A stretch of DNA of 64,000 nucleotides, taken from NCBI GenBank assembly GCA_028532985.1, contig JANCIK010000007.1:558001-622000 (forward strand), in the 5' to 3' direction. Shown here in pieces: positions 23,324 to 34,932 of this stretch (positions are counted from its first letter, which is position 1; every line of letters begins with the position of its first letter). Origin of the DNA: Stropharia rugosoannulata. Lineage: Eukaryota > Basidiomycota > Agaricomycetes > Agaricales > Strophariaceae. Both the position numbers and the translations under genes were made by a program. The notes under the pieces were generated by a model. That model did not search any database. It saw only the letters and a list, made by a program, of their open reading frames with translations, and was not told the DNA's origin.

Positions 23324-24614
23324 ATGTCACCAAACCTTCCCCCAGAGCTGTTTCAAATAGTCATCGATCATCTTCACAATGACAAAAGGACTCTTTCCCG
23401 GTGCACCCTCGTCTCTCAAAGCTGGTTACCAATCGCTCGATATCACCTCATACCTTCAATCCAGATCGCACCCTATAATTACCGGAACTTGCGTGAATTG
23501 CTGACCTCCAAACACTCAACACTTGTCACCTCGGTTTCTGCACTGTCACTCAACAAGTGGGACCTGACGGACGCCAATGCCTCTGCCGGTCTTCTTGATA
23601 TAATTAACCGCTTTCCATCAGTGAAGAAACTAGAGTTCTCGAGTGTCGCATTTGACACAGGCCGCCCTCACGCAGAGGCCCTTTTTTCGCGTATATCGAG
23701 GCTGGATCTATTTTGCTGTCTCTTTCCATCTTCAACGGATCTCATCAACTTCGTATCTCTGTTTCCGTCCCTCGATACACTGAGCTGCTCGGTCTGTAAA
23801 ATTCTGGATGCTCTGGATATTGACATTCCTATTTTTGAGGCTCCCCGATCTCTAAAGACCGTTTTGCTAGACGAGCAGAGTCTGCTTACGCTGACGCCTG
23901 AAGGGCAGCAGTCGAATTTCCGCCCAGAACGACTGGACATAGTTGATATCTCGTTCGGAAACGACGCAGTTGCGGACTTGCTGAACAATGCCGGAACTGC
24001 ACTGCATCGCTTGCAGATTGAATACAACCATACGATCCAGAGCTCGGCTTCGTTGAGTATGTGCCCCTCCGATACATTTCTTGATCTGTGCTAATCAAGC
24101 AAAAGGCAGCACATACGTGGGGTTTGATTTAAGCCATAATACGGCGCTGAAATCGTTGTGTATCGGGTTTCCTCGTAGCTTCCCGGTTATACGCCATATG
24201 CATGCCCAGGCGAACAATGCAGTACCACAGGACCCGCCGGAGCCCATAAGCCACCTCGTCCCTCTCCTCTCCTCGATATCATCAACGTCTCTTACAGACC
24301 TTAGGTTTATGGTATACATCGTATCGCCGGACACCCTGCTCTACATCGACTGGGCCGGGATCGACCGGCTCCTTGCCGACAACGACCGTTTCGCGCAAGT
24401 CAAGTTCGTTGTCGAGTTGTACCCAAGCCATTTCGGAAATGTCGAGACAAACGTCCTGCGCGAGGAGCAGGGCGCAGCGCTTGAGGCGATCATATACGGA
24501 GGCCTCGAGAGGATCGCAAGGCAGAGCAGACTGGACGTCCGCTATCCCGTACTGCGCTATATGGCACTTGCTGATCAGAGTCTCCGCATGCTACTGGACA
24601 TGCGTTTCGGTTGA
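23324..24614 (+). CDS. F-box domain protein
   Basis: Second F-box gene of the window. Exons 23324-24056 and 24106-24614 sum to 1242 nt, 413 residues. The N-terminus LPPELFQIVIDHLHNDKRTLSRCTLVSQSWL is a clear F-box (residues ~5-40). The remainder consists of leucine-rich stretches such as LLDIINRFPSVKKLEFSSV. The intron starts GTATGT and ends AAAAG. It is probably an SCF ubiquitin ligase adaptor with unknown target. It is not close enough in sequence to the F-box gene at 10.8 kb to be called a recent duplicate. Confidence 0.85.
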
Positions 24615-24834
24615 TAAATTCTGAGTATGAAGCTTGTAATGAAAGACCCAAGTAACCATATATTTCAGTAGTTTTGTTAAGAAAATCGGGGGTAAGCCCC
24701 ATACAAGCTCGCTGAGAAGTGAGCGACACGTCAAACAATTCAAACAGAGTCCACGCCCCTATGCTAATAACGCATTCGATCTTGAAAGTCGCGGGCGACC
24801 AATTGTTGGGCCTGGCTTGGCCTTCATTGTACCT

Positions 24835-27800
24835 TCAATAATCGTCGTCGTCGTCGCCACGCTCATTGCCTCCCCCACCCCACCTGTCTCCTTCGTCTTC
24901 ATCTTCTCCTCTGCCTCCACCCTCTCCTCCGCTCTCGTTATCTCCTCCGCCCTCGTTGTCTCCTTCGTTGTCTCCTTCGTCCCTGTCCCTTTCTTCGTTA
25001 TCCCCGTATTCACCTCCCTCGCCGCCTTCCCTGTCTGAATCGTTGCGCTCATCATGATCCTCGTCCTGGACTCCAGTGGCTCCATAGTGTTCGGCTTCGT
25101 CTTCATTGTAATTCATGCTAGTGGGGTGGGCGAAACTGCGCTCGTGTTCTTCGTTATCCCTTTCGTGGTCGTTTGCATCGTCGTCGTCGTCGGCCCCATG
25201 GTAGGCTCCGGTGGCGTTGTGCATGTTGACATCGTCATTGTCGTCGTCGTCATTTGCATTGGCGGCGTGGGCGACATCATGTTCCTCAGGTTGTACGATG
25301 GGTGGTCTGCCAATACTGGCGCGCACCGCCGGTGGCCCTCGGGTGACCGGCTGGCCGAGACTGCGTGAAGCGGGGGCGCTTGCGTTGGGCGTGGACTGAG
25401 AAGCGACGTTCCCCCTGGGTGCTTGTACGGCCCCATGTTGCGACGTACCCATGAAGTTCCGCAACTCTGCGAACATTGCAGACACGGTATTCTCGAGCTT
25501 GGTCATCCTGTCTTCCAGAGCCGCGCTTGTCTTGTCAAGCTTATCCTGAATTGCCGATAGTGACGCTGCAGTTTCGTCCTCCGGTGTATAGTCGTACTGC
25601 GGTATCTCATCATCGTGCAAAAGAGATGGTCGGATGATAATGAGGGAATGCCACCACTGGTGAGCACCTTCTTTTGGGTTTGTTACGCGCTTCTCACTGT
25701 TAGCACAGCGCTCGCACACCCAAGAGTCTTGGAGGTTTTGTTAGTATTCGAAGTGAGTACGGATAATCTGTAGACGTACTGGTGCAGCAGTGCCTGAAGC
25801 ATTTGTACGTCGTAGCGTGGAAGTAGTCCAACTTGGTTCCACAGACGCAGCAGGAGTCGGGGGGAACAGTGTCTTCGATAATAGTTCCCGAGTAAAAAAC
25901 TTCGCCATCGCTGGACTCATCAAGAGAAGAGGTGTCTTCGTCGTCTGAGGCTTCTCCAGTACCTTCTGTGTCGCTTCCGAAACCCCTGTTTTTGAAGCTA
26001 AAGCGTATGTTCTCGATCTGATCTAACGCGTCCATGCTCATCCACCTCCGATGCTCCACCAATGTGTACAATGCGAGACGTACAACAGGGTGCGTCGCTT
26101 CATGGGGTTTTGGTATGTTTCCGCTGAGAGATTTACGATAGCACGTCGAACATATCGAATAATCTGTTACAAATATAAGATTAAGTAGCACTCATGAATA
26201 ATGAAGGTACGAACTAGATTGTTCGCATAGGATGCACATATACACAAATCCTTTGACCTGTTTCTTACAAATGTCGCACGTATCACTAATAATAGGCGGA
26301 TCAGACAATGCGGAACGCTTGGAATAGAGATAACATACGAAGTCAGAGGAAATTCCGCGAATTTTAGCCGGACCAGCTCAGTAGCACCTTGGGTCGTCGA
26401 AGGACCATGGGGCTCATCGTTCCAGGAGTCTGGAATCTGACGAGGAATGTTCTGCCTGTGAAGGAGTTTGATGTGATCCTCCCATGTCTGGTATTTCAGG
26501 TAGGGCATAGTGGTAGTGGATAGCACAGCAGAAAATTCTTTGAGTATGCCTTCGTCATGCTTGAAGTCGTAGATATCTTGTACGCTAAAAGGAAGCGGCT
26601 TTTCGTCCCAGAGGTCATAGCAGTACCATATCCCGCCGTTGTCCGTCTTGATTTCTAATAGGAACATTTGGATTTTTTTTTAGCAGTGTTCAGCCAAACA
26701 ATAAAATAATAAAAGTGGGCATACCACTAGCTGGATCCAATTTGCTCTCCCGATATTGTTCTTTATGAAGTATTAGATAAATCCGCAGAAATACTCAATT
26801 GGCGATTACGCACTCTTTAGGTCTACATTACGGTCCCAGGATACGGACAATAATACTCGGAATGGTTGCTGCAGATGGTCGTACTCTTTGTAGTCGAGAG
26901 TGTATTTCTGGGCCACTCGCATGACTTGGTAAGTGTGTTCGAGCAGGAGAACGGATAACCGAAGCAAGTACTGCAAACGCGTAAGTCGTTAGTCGCCTAA
27001 TCAAGAATAAAAGTATCAGTACCTGCTCTAAGGGCTGGTCGTTAAATAAGAGATTCAAGGTCATTTCATCAGTAATCGTCCACTTGAGGGTATCTAAGTC
27101 AGTGCGTAGCACCGCATCTTGGTTCTTAATCTTCTTATGAACAAGTATGCGAAGCTCGTCGGGAATATCGCTGACATCCACGCTTGTCGGCTCCCAAGCC
27201 ATGATCTGCGCAAATGGCACGATGGAAGTCATGATGTAGATTGACATGAAGCTGCGATTATTAGGAAGGACTAAGGGACACATCATTTAGCACGGTCTTG
27301 AAATCGAATGCTTGGACTGACCTTTTGCCTGCATTTCAAACATTTTTGAAATTAATTGATGAATTCTCTTCCTGTAGACACGGGCTTCGTACAGCCAGCC
27401 TATTGAAATCTCAGGTGATTCGTCGATGGTCCAAAGATAATCTATAACTCGTACCAATCGTCGCATAGGCACACCATTGAGGTAACGACCATTCTTGCCC
27501 CGGCATTTTGTCAGTGAAGGCATTGACTTCACTGATTCGTACAAACCCGGACTCATCGGAATCGATGGCTTTGGAGATGCGATCCCGGTAGTCATTGATG
27601 AATTTTAATGTCCAAACATCCTTGTCGTTCAGTGCACCCATGCGGGATAGAGAGGAGATTTCTGCGGATTTGGCTTCGACGTCATCCGCCTCGATCTGAG
27701 TACTGTCCTTGATTGGTTGTCTGCTTCTTCCTGAGGTGAAACGGTCGAGGTAGAACTCTAGCAAGGCGCTAGTGAAATGGTCATTGTCGATGCAGAAGAT

Positions 27801-29067
27801 CCATTTCTAATGTATTAAGTAATTAGAATAGTTTCAGAATGATTTCACCGGACGCTTACCATCTCCTTCCATAATTCTTTCAAATCCTGATAAGATCAAG
27901 GTCAGAAACTACTTACAAAGGAGACGTGAAAGCGCGTTACGGACCGGATGATGAAGACGTTCATAAGGTCCAGCAAGACTGCTGACCACAAATGCAGCTT
28001 CCCTCTTGATCGAGTCTTCCAATGTCTTCGTGTGCAATTGGATTTTGGTGGTGAATATGTCTTCGTTCCTCCTGCCCAAGTCTTCAAGAGAAAGTCTGAG
28101 TTCTCCTTTCACCTGCTCGAGCTCCGCCGACTTGACCCCGCGGTCTGAACCGCTTTCATTGAGCGCATCTTTCAGCGTAGGATCGTCCGTAGCTTTGAGA
28201 AGCTCCTTGAATGCAGCATCATCATCGAGAAGTGGCCAGGGGTTGTCCGCGCTGAGATGCTTCTTTTGGAGAAGTTGGTGCGTAGTGTTTATCGTGTTTT
28301 TCTCCCAGGTCTCTCGTGGCAAGAAAAGATGCTTGTAAAGATCGCTGAACTTGCTCTTCAGAGCGCTAGCCTTAGTTTTCTTTGGGACATTCAAAATTGT
28401 CTCCAGGTTGACGAGGATATCGATGAACTGATCGCAACGGTTTAGCATGTCCTTCTTGCATTCTTGCGCTTTCCATGTCTGGACTAGTATAAACTGTGAG
28501 TTCGTGGAGTACGGCGTGCATAGCAACAGGAACTTACATATGCGACGACTCTGGCCAGTGTAGTAGGCATCCATCCTATTACCGCAGTTCAAAATATCCC
28601 TCTTGATGTTCTGCAGGATCTCTGAAAGCAGATCTTCAATTTCAGGTCCGTCATAGCCCGTATTTCTGCGATGCGCCTCAAGGCCATCGATGCTATAGAT
28701 TGCAAGTAAATTTCAGCCGATTCAAAGCGACACTAATCTGGATCTCATACCCCAAAAGGGTCCCCATAACGGTAGTTTCAATAATAAAAATGGCAGTTAA
28801 GCGCGCGTCGTTGTCTGGTCTTTTCTCCTCTAGCTTCACCACTTGCGCAAACGCTTTGGCCGCGTCTTTCAGCGAGCTGTCATAACCTTGGCCTTCAGGT
28901 TGGTCGGCGAATGCAGAGAGTATCGGAACGAGACTAGAGGCGCGTTTAACATACGCAGATCCCTTCTGTACACTGTCGATCGGCTGGTTCTGATAGGTCT
29001 TCGTCCATAGTTGATATTCGGCCTGGATTTCAGCCATTGGGATATGTGATGTTTTTACGTCGGACAT
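24835..29067 (-). CDS. EF-hand and double ZZ-finger protein with acidic tail, copy 1
   Basis: Large multi-exon protein (about ten or more exons), not recognised as a named family. Order: N-terminal helical region (QLWTKTYQNQPIDSVQKGSAY...); a conserved helical block with VVSSLAGPYERLHHPVR; a canonical EF-hand loop DSDESGFVRISE (DNA 27528-27563); a second helical region (AWEPTSVDVSDIPDELR); an IWYCYDLWDEKPLPFSVQDIYDF segment; a first ZZ-like zinc finger (CDIC, YMCILC, CSTC, then PHEATH); an acidic spacer; a second ZZ-like finger (CCVC, YKCFRHCC, CERC, HQWWH); a short coiled coil; and an acidic Gly-rich tail ending DDDDDY. The same order occurs in the plus-strand paralogue at 41.5 kb. A calcium-responsive scaffold binding partners through ZZ fingers is inference. 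Only the span and main exons are certain. Confidence 0.78.
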
Positions 29068-29162
29068 AGTAGGATATGTAGAAGATCAGGTTGAATCGCC
29101 GACTGAAGATATGAGAGAGGCGGGAAAGTAATTGGCCTGAATGCTTCGACGCTATTTTGCGG

Positions 29163-29171
29163 CCTTATATA
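29163..29171 (-). promoter_or_regulatory. TATA box of EF-hand/ZZ copy 1
   Basis: TATATAAGG on the minus strand, about 100 bases before the start codon at 29067. The equivalent position in the degenerate duplicate promoter near 30560 has lost it. Confidence 0.5.
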
Positions 29172-29649
29172 CTTCGAGAATCGAGACGATATATATCAAG
29201 CACCATACTGTATCGATGGATGCACACCAATAACCTGATATAATGGCTGTCAATGAAGCCTTGAGGCTTGACACATTGTAATCACATTGGTAGAAGTATG
29301 CCTTATAGACCCAAGAAGTCATACATAGACAACATCAGAGCTTCCCCACGTTTTGAGGCGTTCTCCCACGATAACGCCGTTTCAGGTGTTTTGCGTTAGG
29401 TCTGTTGCAACTGTACGGCAACACAATACAAATGGCGCTGATTTCTTCATCCCTTTCAGCAGACTGCGCTGAACAAAGTAGAGAACCGAAGTATCAGTGC
29501 ATGTCATCGAAAAATTATTGTCCCACAATTACATATGTATAACGGACAAGAAATAACGTCCGCAGTTTAGCGTTGTGTTTCAAGTTGATCCCGTCGTCAT
29601 ACCGTCGCGAGTGCTGATGGAACTTGGATGGAGCTTCCAAGTTGATACG

Positions 29650-29815
29650 AGGTGATAAACTGCTAACGCAGTGATGATTATGGCTTGTAGCCTCTTGCAG
29701 CCTCGCAATGGCTTCCTCGAGTCCGTCATGCACGAGTTTGGCGTTTCAAATACCGTTTCTCCGGGTCCCGGTCAAGGCACTGCATAGTTAAAGAATCCGA
29801 GTCCCATCAGATTGG
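29650..29815 (-). pseudogene. Degenerate fragment of the helicase C-terminus
   Basis: The minus-strand frame reads LEEAIARLQ, as in the last exon of the intact helicase (LEEAIARLQ at about 30910-30960). Nucleotide similarity continues with gaps: CAATGGCTTCCTCGAG, GTTTCTTCGGGGTCCC versus GTTTCTCCGGGTCCC, and CATAGTTGAGGAA versus CATAGTTAAAGAA. Indels and missing segments break the frame, and no helicase motifs precede it. It is a truncated duplicate, not a gene. Confidence 0.7.
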
Positions 29816-30147
29816 CGTAGGCAGACGGGGATGAGAGCGAGCTGAATGGTCGGAGGCTGTTATCCGTACAGAGTAACTGGAAACAGCAAGGAAACAGTTG
29901 ATATCTCCGAAATGGCATCGTAAATGCAGACTCGCTACACCCTGCCGGCATTTGGCCGACGGTGCAGTGCGCTACCAGTGAGTCCGGATACGTGTCAGCA
30001 AGTAATCTGTAAGTAATCTGGCAAGTCAAGCTAGTCAAGGGCGCTGAAGCGCTGAAGCTTGAAAGTTGAAATCATGGACGGACGCCGGATATTGACCAGC
30101 CCTAAATCAATTAAATACAGACATTACGACTTTAGGCGAGACTACTT

Positions 30148-30445
30148 GTACAAAAGGTTTTTTTGGTTTTTTTGAATTGTATTTATTGTCTATTCAGCTC
30201 GCGCTACTATAGCATCAGCTAGTGAGGTACATTATACTGAAATTAGTAATTTGGGCCCCAGTGCCCTAATCTATGTGACCGTCTGGATTGTGCACTCGAG
30301 ACGCTGACACTCCGTGTACGCAGCCCTCGAGCCCGGTAAAGGAACACCGTTTCGATCCACGACGGGTTATTGAGTTTGAGTTTCTTTGGGGCGAGGTATC
30401 GCCTTTTCCCTGATTTGAGCCCCGTTGCACCTAGTACAAAAGGTT
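30148..30445 (-). mobile_element. SINE-like retroelement with 12-bp target duplications
   Basis: A 274-bp element (30160-30433) lies between two exact 12-bp direct repeats GTACAAAAGGTT (30148-30159 and 30434-30445). On the minus strand it ends in an A-rich tail (CAAAAAAACCAAAAAA) and carries a B-box-like GGATCGAAAC near its middle-left part. These are hallmarks of a tRNA-derived SINE mobilised by LINE machinery. No clear A box could be fixed. There is no coding capacity. The absence of terminal inverted repeats argues against a MITE. Confidence 0.72.
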
Positions 30446-30487
30446 ATATCGACGAAAACAAGTAATTTACAAGTTACATATTTAGGT

Positions 30488-30560
30488 CAAATAACTGACT
30501 GAGGATATGGGAGGCAAGAAAGAAATTGGCCTGAATGGTTCGAGAATCAAGGCTATTTTA
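30488..30560. repeat. Diverged duplicate of the EF-hand/ZZ gene promoter segment
   Basis: Matches 29088-29156: both contain GACTGA(A/G)GATATG, then GGCGGGAAAG or GGCAAGAAAG, then the identical AATTGGCCTGAATG, and then GCTATTTT. Together with the helicase fragment at 29650 it indicates a tandem duplication of about 1.1-1.4 kb. Confidence 0.7.
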
Positions 30561-30824
30561 TTCCTTCCATATTCCTATCGGCTAGCCCATACTTATGGCT
30601 TTTTTAATTTAATTTAATTATGGTTCAGTGCATGAAGCGAATCGCAGTCGACCCGTGCGCACACTTAGCCCATATGGCGATTGCCGACCGGGGTTTCAGT
30701 GAACGATCCCAAGTGCTACTTAAACTAATAGGTGCTAATGCAGTGATGATTCATGAAGAACATATAGTTATCTTTACACATTCAGAGATAGACAGGGAAA
30801 GGTAGAACTATTAGACGGACATCT

Positions 30825-33800
30825 TCACTCGGCTTCGCGCAGAATGGGCCTCTCGAAGGTAGCTGCTTCTTCATCCTCGTCATCACCGACATCCAAAGGA
30901 TCATCATCATGTTTTGTGATAATCATGGCTTGTAATCTTGCAATGGCTTCCTCGAGTTCGCTATCTGCATGCCTTTTGCGTTCCAAGTAATATTCGCTTG
31001 CCTGGGACACAGTTTCTTCGGGGTCCCAGTCAATAGGCTTTCCGCGCCATCCGCCATTCAAGTGTACATAGTTGAGGAAGCCACGCCATATAGGATCAAG
31101 GGAGAGTACTATTGGGTTCCCAATGACAATGAGCAGAGCTTGTGCACGCGTAAGAGCAACTGAAGGGAATGGTTAGTTATATAAGGTGACTGATGTAAGT
31201 AGAGGCAATACCATTCAAACGCTGTTTATTGGCGACAAAGCCGAGAGATCTTCTTATATCAGCCTTGATGTAGTCTTTGTTACTACGAACAGTAGATATA
31301 ATGATGACACGCCGCTCCTAAACAATGCCCAAATGAACGTTCTGCGGGAGAATGATGAGCTTGGCTGAACGTACCTGGCCCTGAAACTCTTCAACGCTAC
31401 CAACAGTGATGCCCTGCAGTTTCGTGTCTCTGTGGAAAAGGTCGAGCATCTTGCACCGCTGAGAATGATAAGGAGTGATAACGCCAATGTGTTCTGCCTC
31501 TACGAAAGAGGACGATGAGCGGAATCAGTTGTAACGCATACTAAGGTTAAAATATGAATACGCACTAATGGCATATCGTCTATTCTCAATTAACGACAAG
31601 CAGTACTTCTTTACTTGAGTAATTTCGTCGATGTTGAAGAATGAGGGTGATTTGGCTTCCCGTTGATCCTTACCAACAATGCCATGGAAGATAACTGGGA
31701 ACTGGCGCTTGGGTAGCTCGTCATAATTCTGAAGGGAATGAGTGATTGCTTGGTCACCGCATGTCTGCAACTCGGAGGCGTAGAACTGGTCATTGGAAAA
31801 CTTGATGATATCGGGATGAGATCTGAAGTTCTTGACGAGTTTAACAATCCTACATTATAAAGAATTACGCGCAGCTCTTAATAAGTGGATAAAAATATAC
31901 ATACGTAATGCCTCGAGCAGTATCGAGGTCGTAGATGCTGCGCTGCATTATGCGATCGAGATAACTCAACTTCAGTCCCAACGAGCTTGCAAATGGTGAA
32001 TTTATAACGGGCCCAAGTTGTCGATTATCACCGGCCAGAATGACATTGGTATTTGGCCCCGCATTGTTCTTGATAGGCACCATAACCTCTGGTTCTTTTC
32101 CCTGACCAGCCTCGTCAATAAATATATGGGTGAAGTGACCTTTCTTCACTCCGAGGCCAAAAGGCACTCCACCCGACAAACAAGTAGATATGACGATACG
32201 ATACTTCATAATTTGTTCCAGACTCGGCATAGCAAATATAGCGTTATTGTTGATGTTAGCGAAGGGACGGAGATCCCGGGTCATTTCATGGACTTTCCGA
32301 CTTAGAGCGTTGAGACGGAATATTTGGGAGGAGCCAAGATTCAGGAGACGTTTAGCAATATTGTCTGCAGCAGAGTTATTTGGGGCACAAGCAAGAATTC
32401 GAGCATTGGGGTCCTTGTCCAGAATCTGGAGCATGGCTTCAACGATTGTGACTGTCTTGCCAGTACCAGGACTTCAAAGGAGTTAATCAGTATATAACAT
32501 GTTCGAGAGTATGGTTCTAACGTACGGGCCAAATACAACAAAAGGAACACTACCAGGTTTTTGGTTGATAATTGCAGCAACCGCTTCCATTTGCTCAATA
32601 TCCTCCCCAAGAGATCGATTAAATGGTCTGATTTCGGCAATCTTCTTTTGGCTTAAACGTGCAGCACCCTGCAGGTGCTGAGTATCCGGGAATAGGAGGC
32701 GGGCTGGGTTGTTACTGTCCACCAAAGCCTGATGCATCCGACGGAAGGAAAGGCGATTGAGAACAAAGCGCACGTCGAATTTGGTACCTCGATATGTACT
32801 GAAGTTATCTCCGAAATGTAGACTGACGTGCTTCTCGTGCACTTTGTGAACGCGTCCCTCATACCATGTTCTGGTATTGAGCGTGTCTGCGGGACCTGTG
32901 TGGCTGACCAAGATGAAATCCCCAACGAGGACAGATGGACGACTTTCGGCGAGACCTTCGACGAGGAGCCTGTAATTCTTTGTGAATACATGCGGGGCGA
33001 AACGAAAAATTGCATACCTATATCGCGGATAATCGGCATCCAAGGTTTGATCTACAAGCGAGTAAGCGTCCAAGTCCTGCCTTCAGCAAGTTAGTGCGCA
33101 GGGAAACACTTTGATTTCTGATTCAATACTCACTTCATTCTGTCTTCTTCCAGATACAGTAGAACCTGGAACCAATTGCCGTATGTTTTTATCTCAAACT
33201 CGGGGGGCATAAACTGTTTAATGGCAGCTAAGGCTCCTTTGTGCGGCGACGCAGCAGCATGGATAAGGCGACGCGGCGGGTTAAACGGGGCCAGCGACTG
33301 GGTCCATCGAGTTTTCGTCCACGCAGGTGGACGATTACTTGGCACAACCGGGCCTACAGGAACGAATTTAGTAGGCCTTCGCCTCTCATATGGAACTGTA
33401 GCATGAAGGAGGTCATGATCCTCTCTTGACCCCACTGTCCCTTCGACCTTGCGCGTGATAACGAATGTAGAAGGCTGACTGATGTTGTAAAAGACAAGTT
33501 CTAAAGTGTCTTCGAAATGTCCCGCAAACGACCCATGCATCGTGACAAAGACGTGTCGCATGCCACCTTGATGGATACGACGAGATTTTCCGCGCAGAGT
33601 TGCAGAAAATCTGAAGAAGTATCAGATTGGGTAGCATATACTTGTCAAGTAACGTAATTGCTCACTTGACGCCATGCTCATCACCGCGAACTGAAGAACG
33701 CATTTTACACGCCTTCAAAATAACATTACAGGTTGTGCTTTGAACTGAGATCTTGACATCAATTGTGTTATCCTCGTTCAAGACGCCGAAGTCAATGCCG

Positions 33801-34297
33801 TTGCGACCACTGACAATAACACCCTGTTTGTCTGCAGTAGCATTTTCCAGTTCAGTTTCCAGTTCAGAACGGCGCTGCTGCTTGGCATGCTCTGCTACAT
33901 GCTCGTTGTAGTGTTCATATTCGATTTTCTTTCGGCAGTGGTCGCACTTCATTAGTTGTGGCTGTTCGGACCAGCCATTTCCTATCTGGTGAATGCGCAG
34001 TCAGAATCCACGTCTTAACACGAGGCACAATAATACGCATACATTTACTGCATTGCTCCCTGAATCGTTTTGCGTCTTCGGAGCTCGTTTCCTTCGTTTA
34101 CTGGGGTTGGATAGTGCTTTAATTGATGTAAGTGCAAATTTATGGCGCTTCCCCTCCAAATGTGCTGCTTGGTTAGCAATAGGTAGAATATGGCCGCAGG
34201 AACACTTGAAAATATCGTGCCGATATGCGCAGGACGCTCCCAAGATACACTGCCCATCTGCGAACGGGATGCAGTAGATTGGGTTGGCATAGTTCAT
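30825..34297 (-). CDS. MOV10/SDE3-type RNA helicase (superfamily 1, UPF1-like)
   Basis: RNA helicase of the group that includes animal MOV10/Armitage and plant SDE3, linked to RNA silencing and transposon control. Multi-exon. The N-terminus has a CX7CX5CX3H zinc finger ([19 protein letters not shown]), a CSC...HLEGKRH finger and a CDHC...HVAEH finger, followed by a beta-rich domain. Helicase motifs in order: Walker A GPPGTGKT, split by an intron (DNA ~32455-32525); DEAG box FIDEAGQ (32102-32119); [29 protein letters not shown]; and NVALTRAQ with VIGN. The C-terminus is acidic ([14 protein letters not shown]). The start at 34297 precedes the CCCH finger directly. All catalytic motifs look intact. 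A role in RNA silencing is inferred from the family. Confidence 0.9.
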
Positions 34298-34932
34298 TGT
34301 AATTGTTACTGGGGGAGGAGGTGAAAGTGAAGGCAGGGATCAAGGCGCAGTTTTATTCGAGGCCCAGCATTTCGAATCCTCGAACTCTGATCGGCCGCGC
34401 ACGCTGATCGAAGTTAGAAAACGGCAAGAAACAGTCGATTTTACATACATTGCTCCATTCCGCACAAGAAGTAGTTCCTTACCTGCGCGAATCCGCAGCT
34501 ACTAGCTCCAAGATGAATGATCTCCTGATATTTTCGAGGAATAGGGCCGCTATTCTAGGAGGTTATTCCTCTTGTATTCTTCCCACTCATCGTTTGTGTT
34601 GACAATACATTGTCCTGCATCCAGATTGTAGGCTCATATAAGTATAAGAATTGAGCAGATATTACTGCATATTCGGCAGATTAATTTTTTTATTACATTG
34701 TCGCTTGGATTGGTCAGATTGTTCGAGTTTAATCAGAGTTTATGGTCTCGTTTGTGTTTCGTTGTCGTCCATTTTGCTTACACTTATGTATGTTATTTTT
34801 GGAAATGCACGTGAAATGCCATATCGTCAGTGTCACGGGGTCATAATTAGTGGTCTGATTCTGCGTAACGAACGACTTTTCAACGCGCAATTCTTCTTTC
34901 TTCCGTACCATTACCATCAGCCTTTTTCTGCG
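34298..34932. other. Divergent promoter region, helicase and SREBP
   Basis: Shared 635-bp upstream region of two divergently transcribed genes. It contains an AT-rich stretch with CATATAAGTATAAG at about 34634-34647, a plausible core promoter for the plus-strand gene. The frame upstream of 34933 is open back to 34651 but its sequence is unlike the factor, so it is treated as leader. Confidence 0.5.

Larger units (their letters stand above)
29068..30824. other. Spacer with segmental duplication and SINE
   Basis: Holds the promoter of EF-hand/ZZ copy 1, a degenerate copy of the helicase 3' end (29650-29815), a SINE-like insertion (30160-30433), and a second, degenerate copy of the EF-hand gene promoter (30488-30560). 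No intact gene is seen. Confidence 0.6.

Noticed and set aside
24835..25106. Plus-strand frames within the acidic tail of EF-hand/ZZ copy 1
   Set aside because: Reverse-strand shadow of GAC/GAG-rich codons, giving artificial Val/Ser/Pro-rich proteins.
30160..30433. Terminal inverted repeats in the SINE-like unit
   Set aside because: None found; the 12-bp direct repeats and A-rich tail fit a retroposon, not a DNA transposon.
34651..34932. N-terminal extension of the SREBP frame
   Set aside because: Open but cysteine-rich and unlike the factor; the ATG at 34933 begins the acidic activation region.
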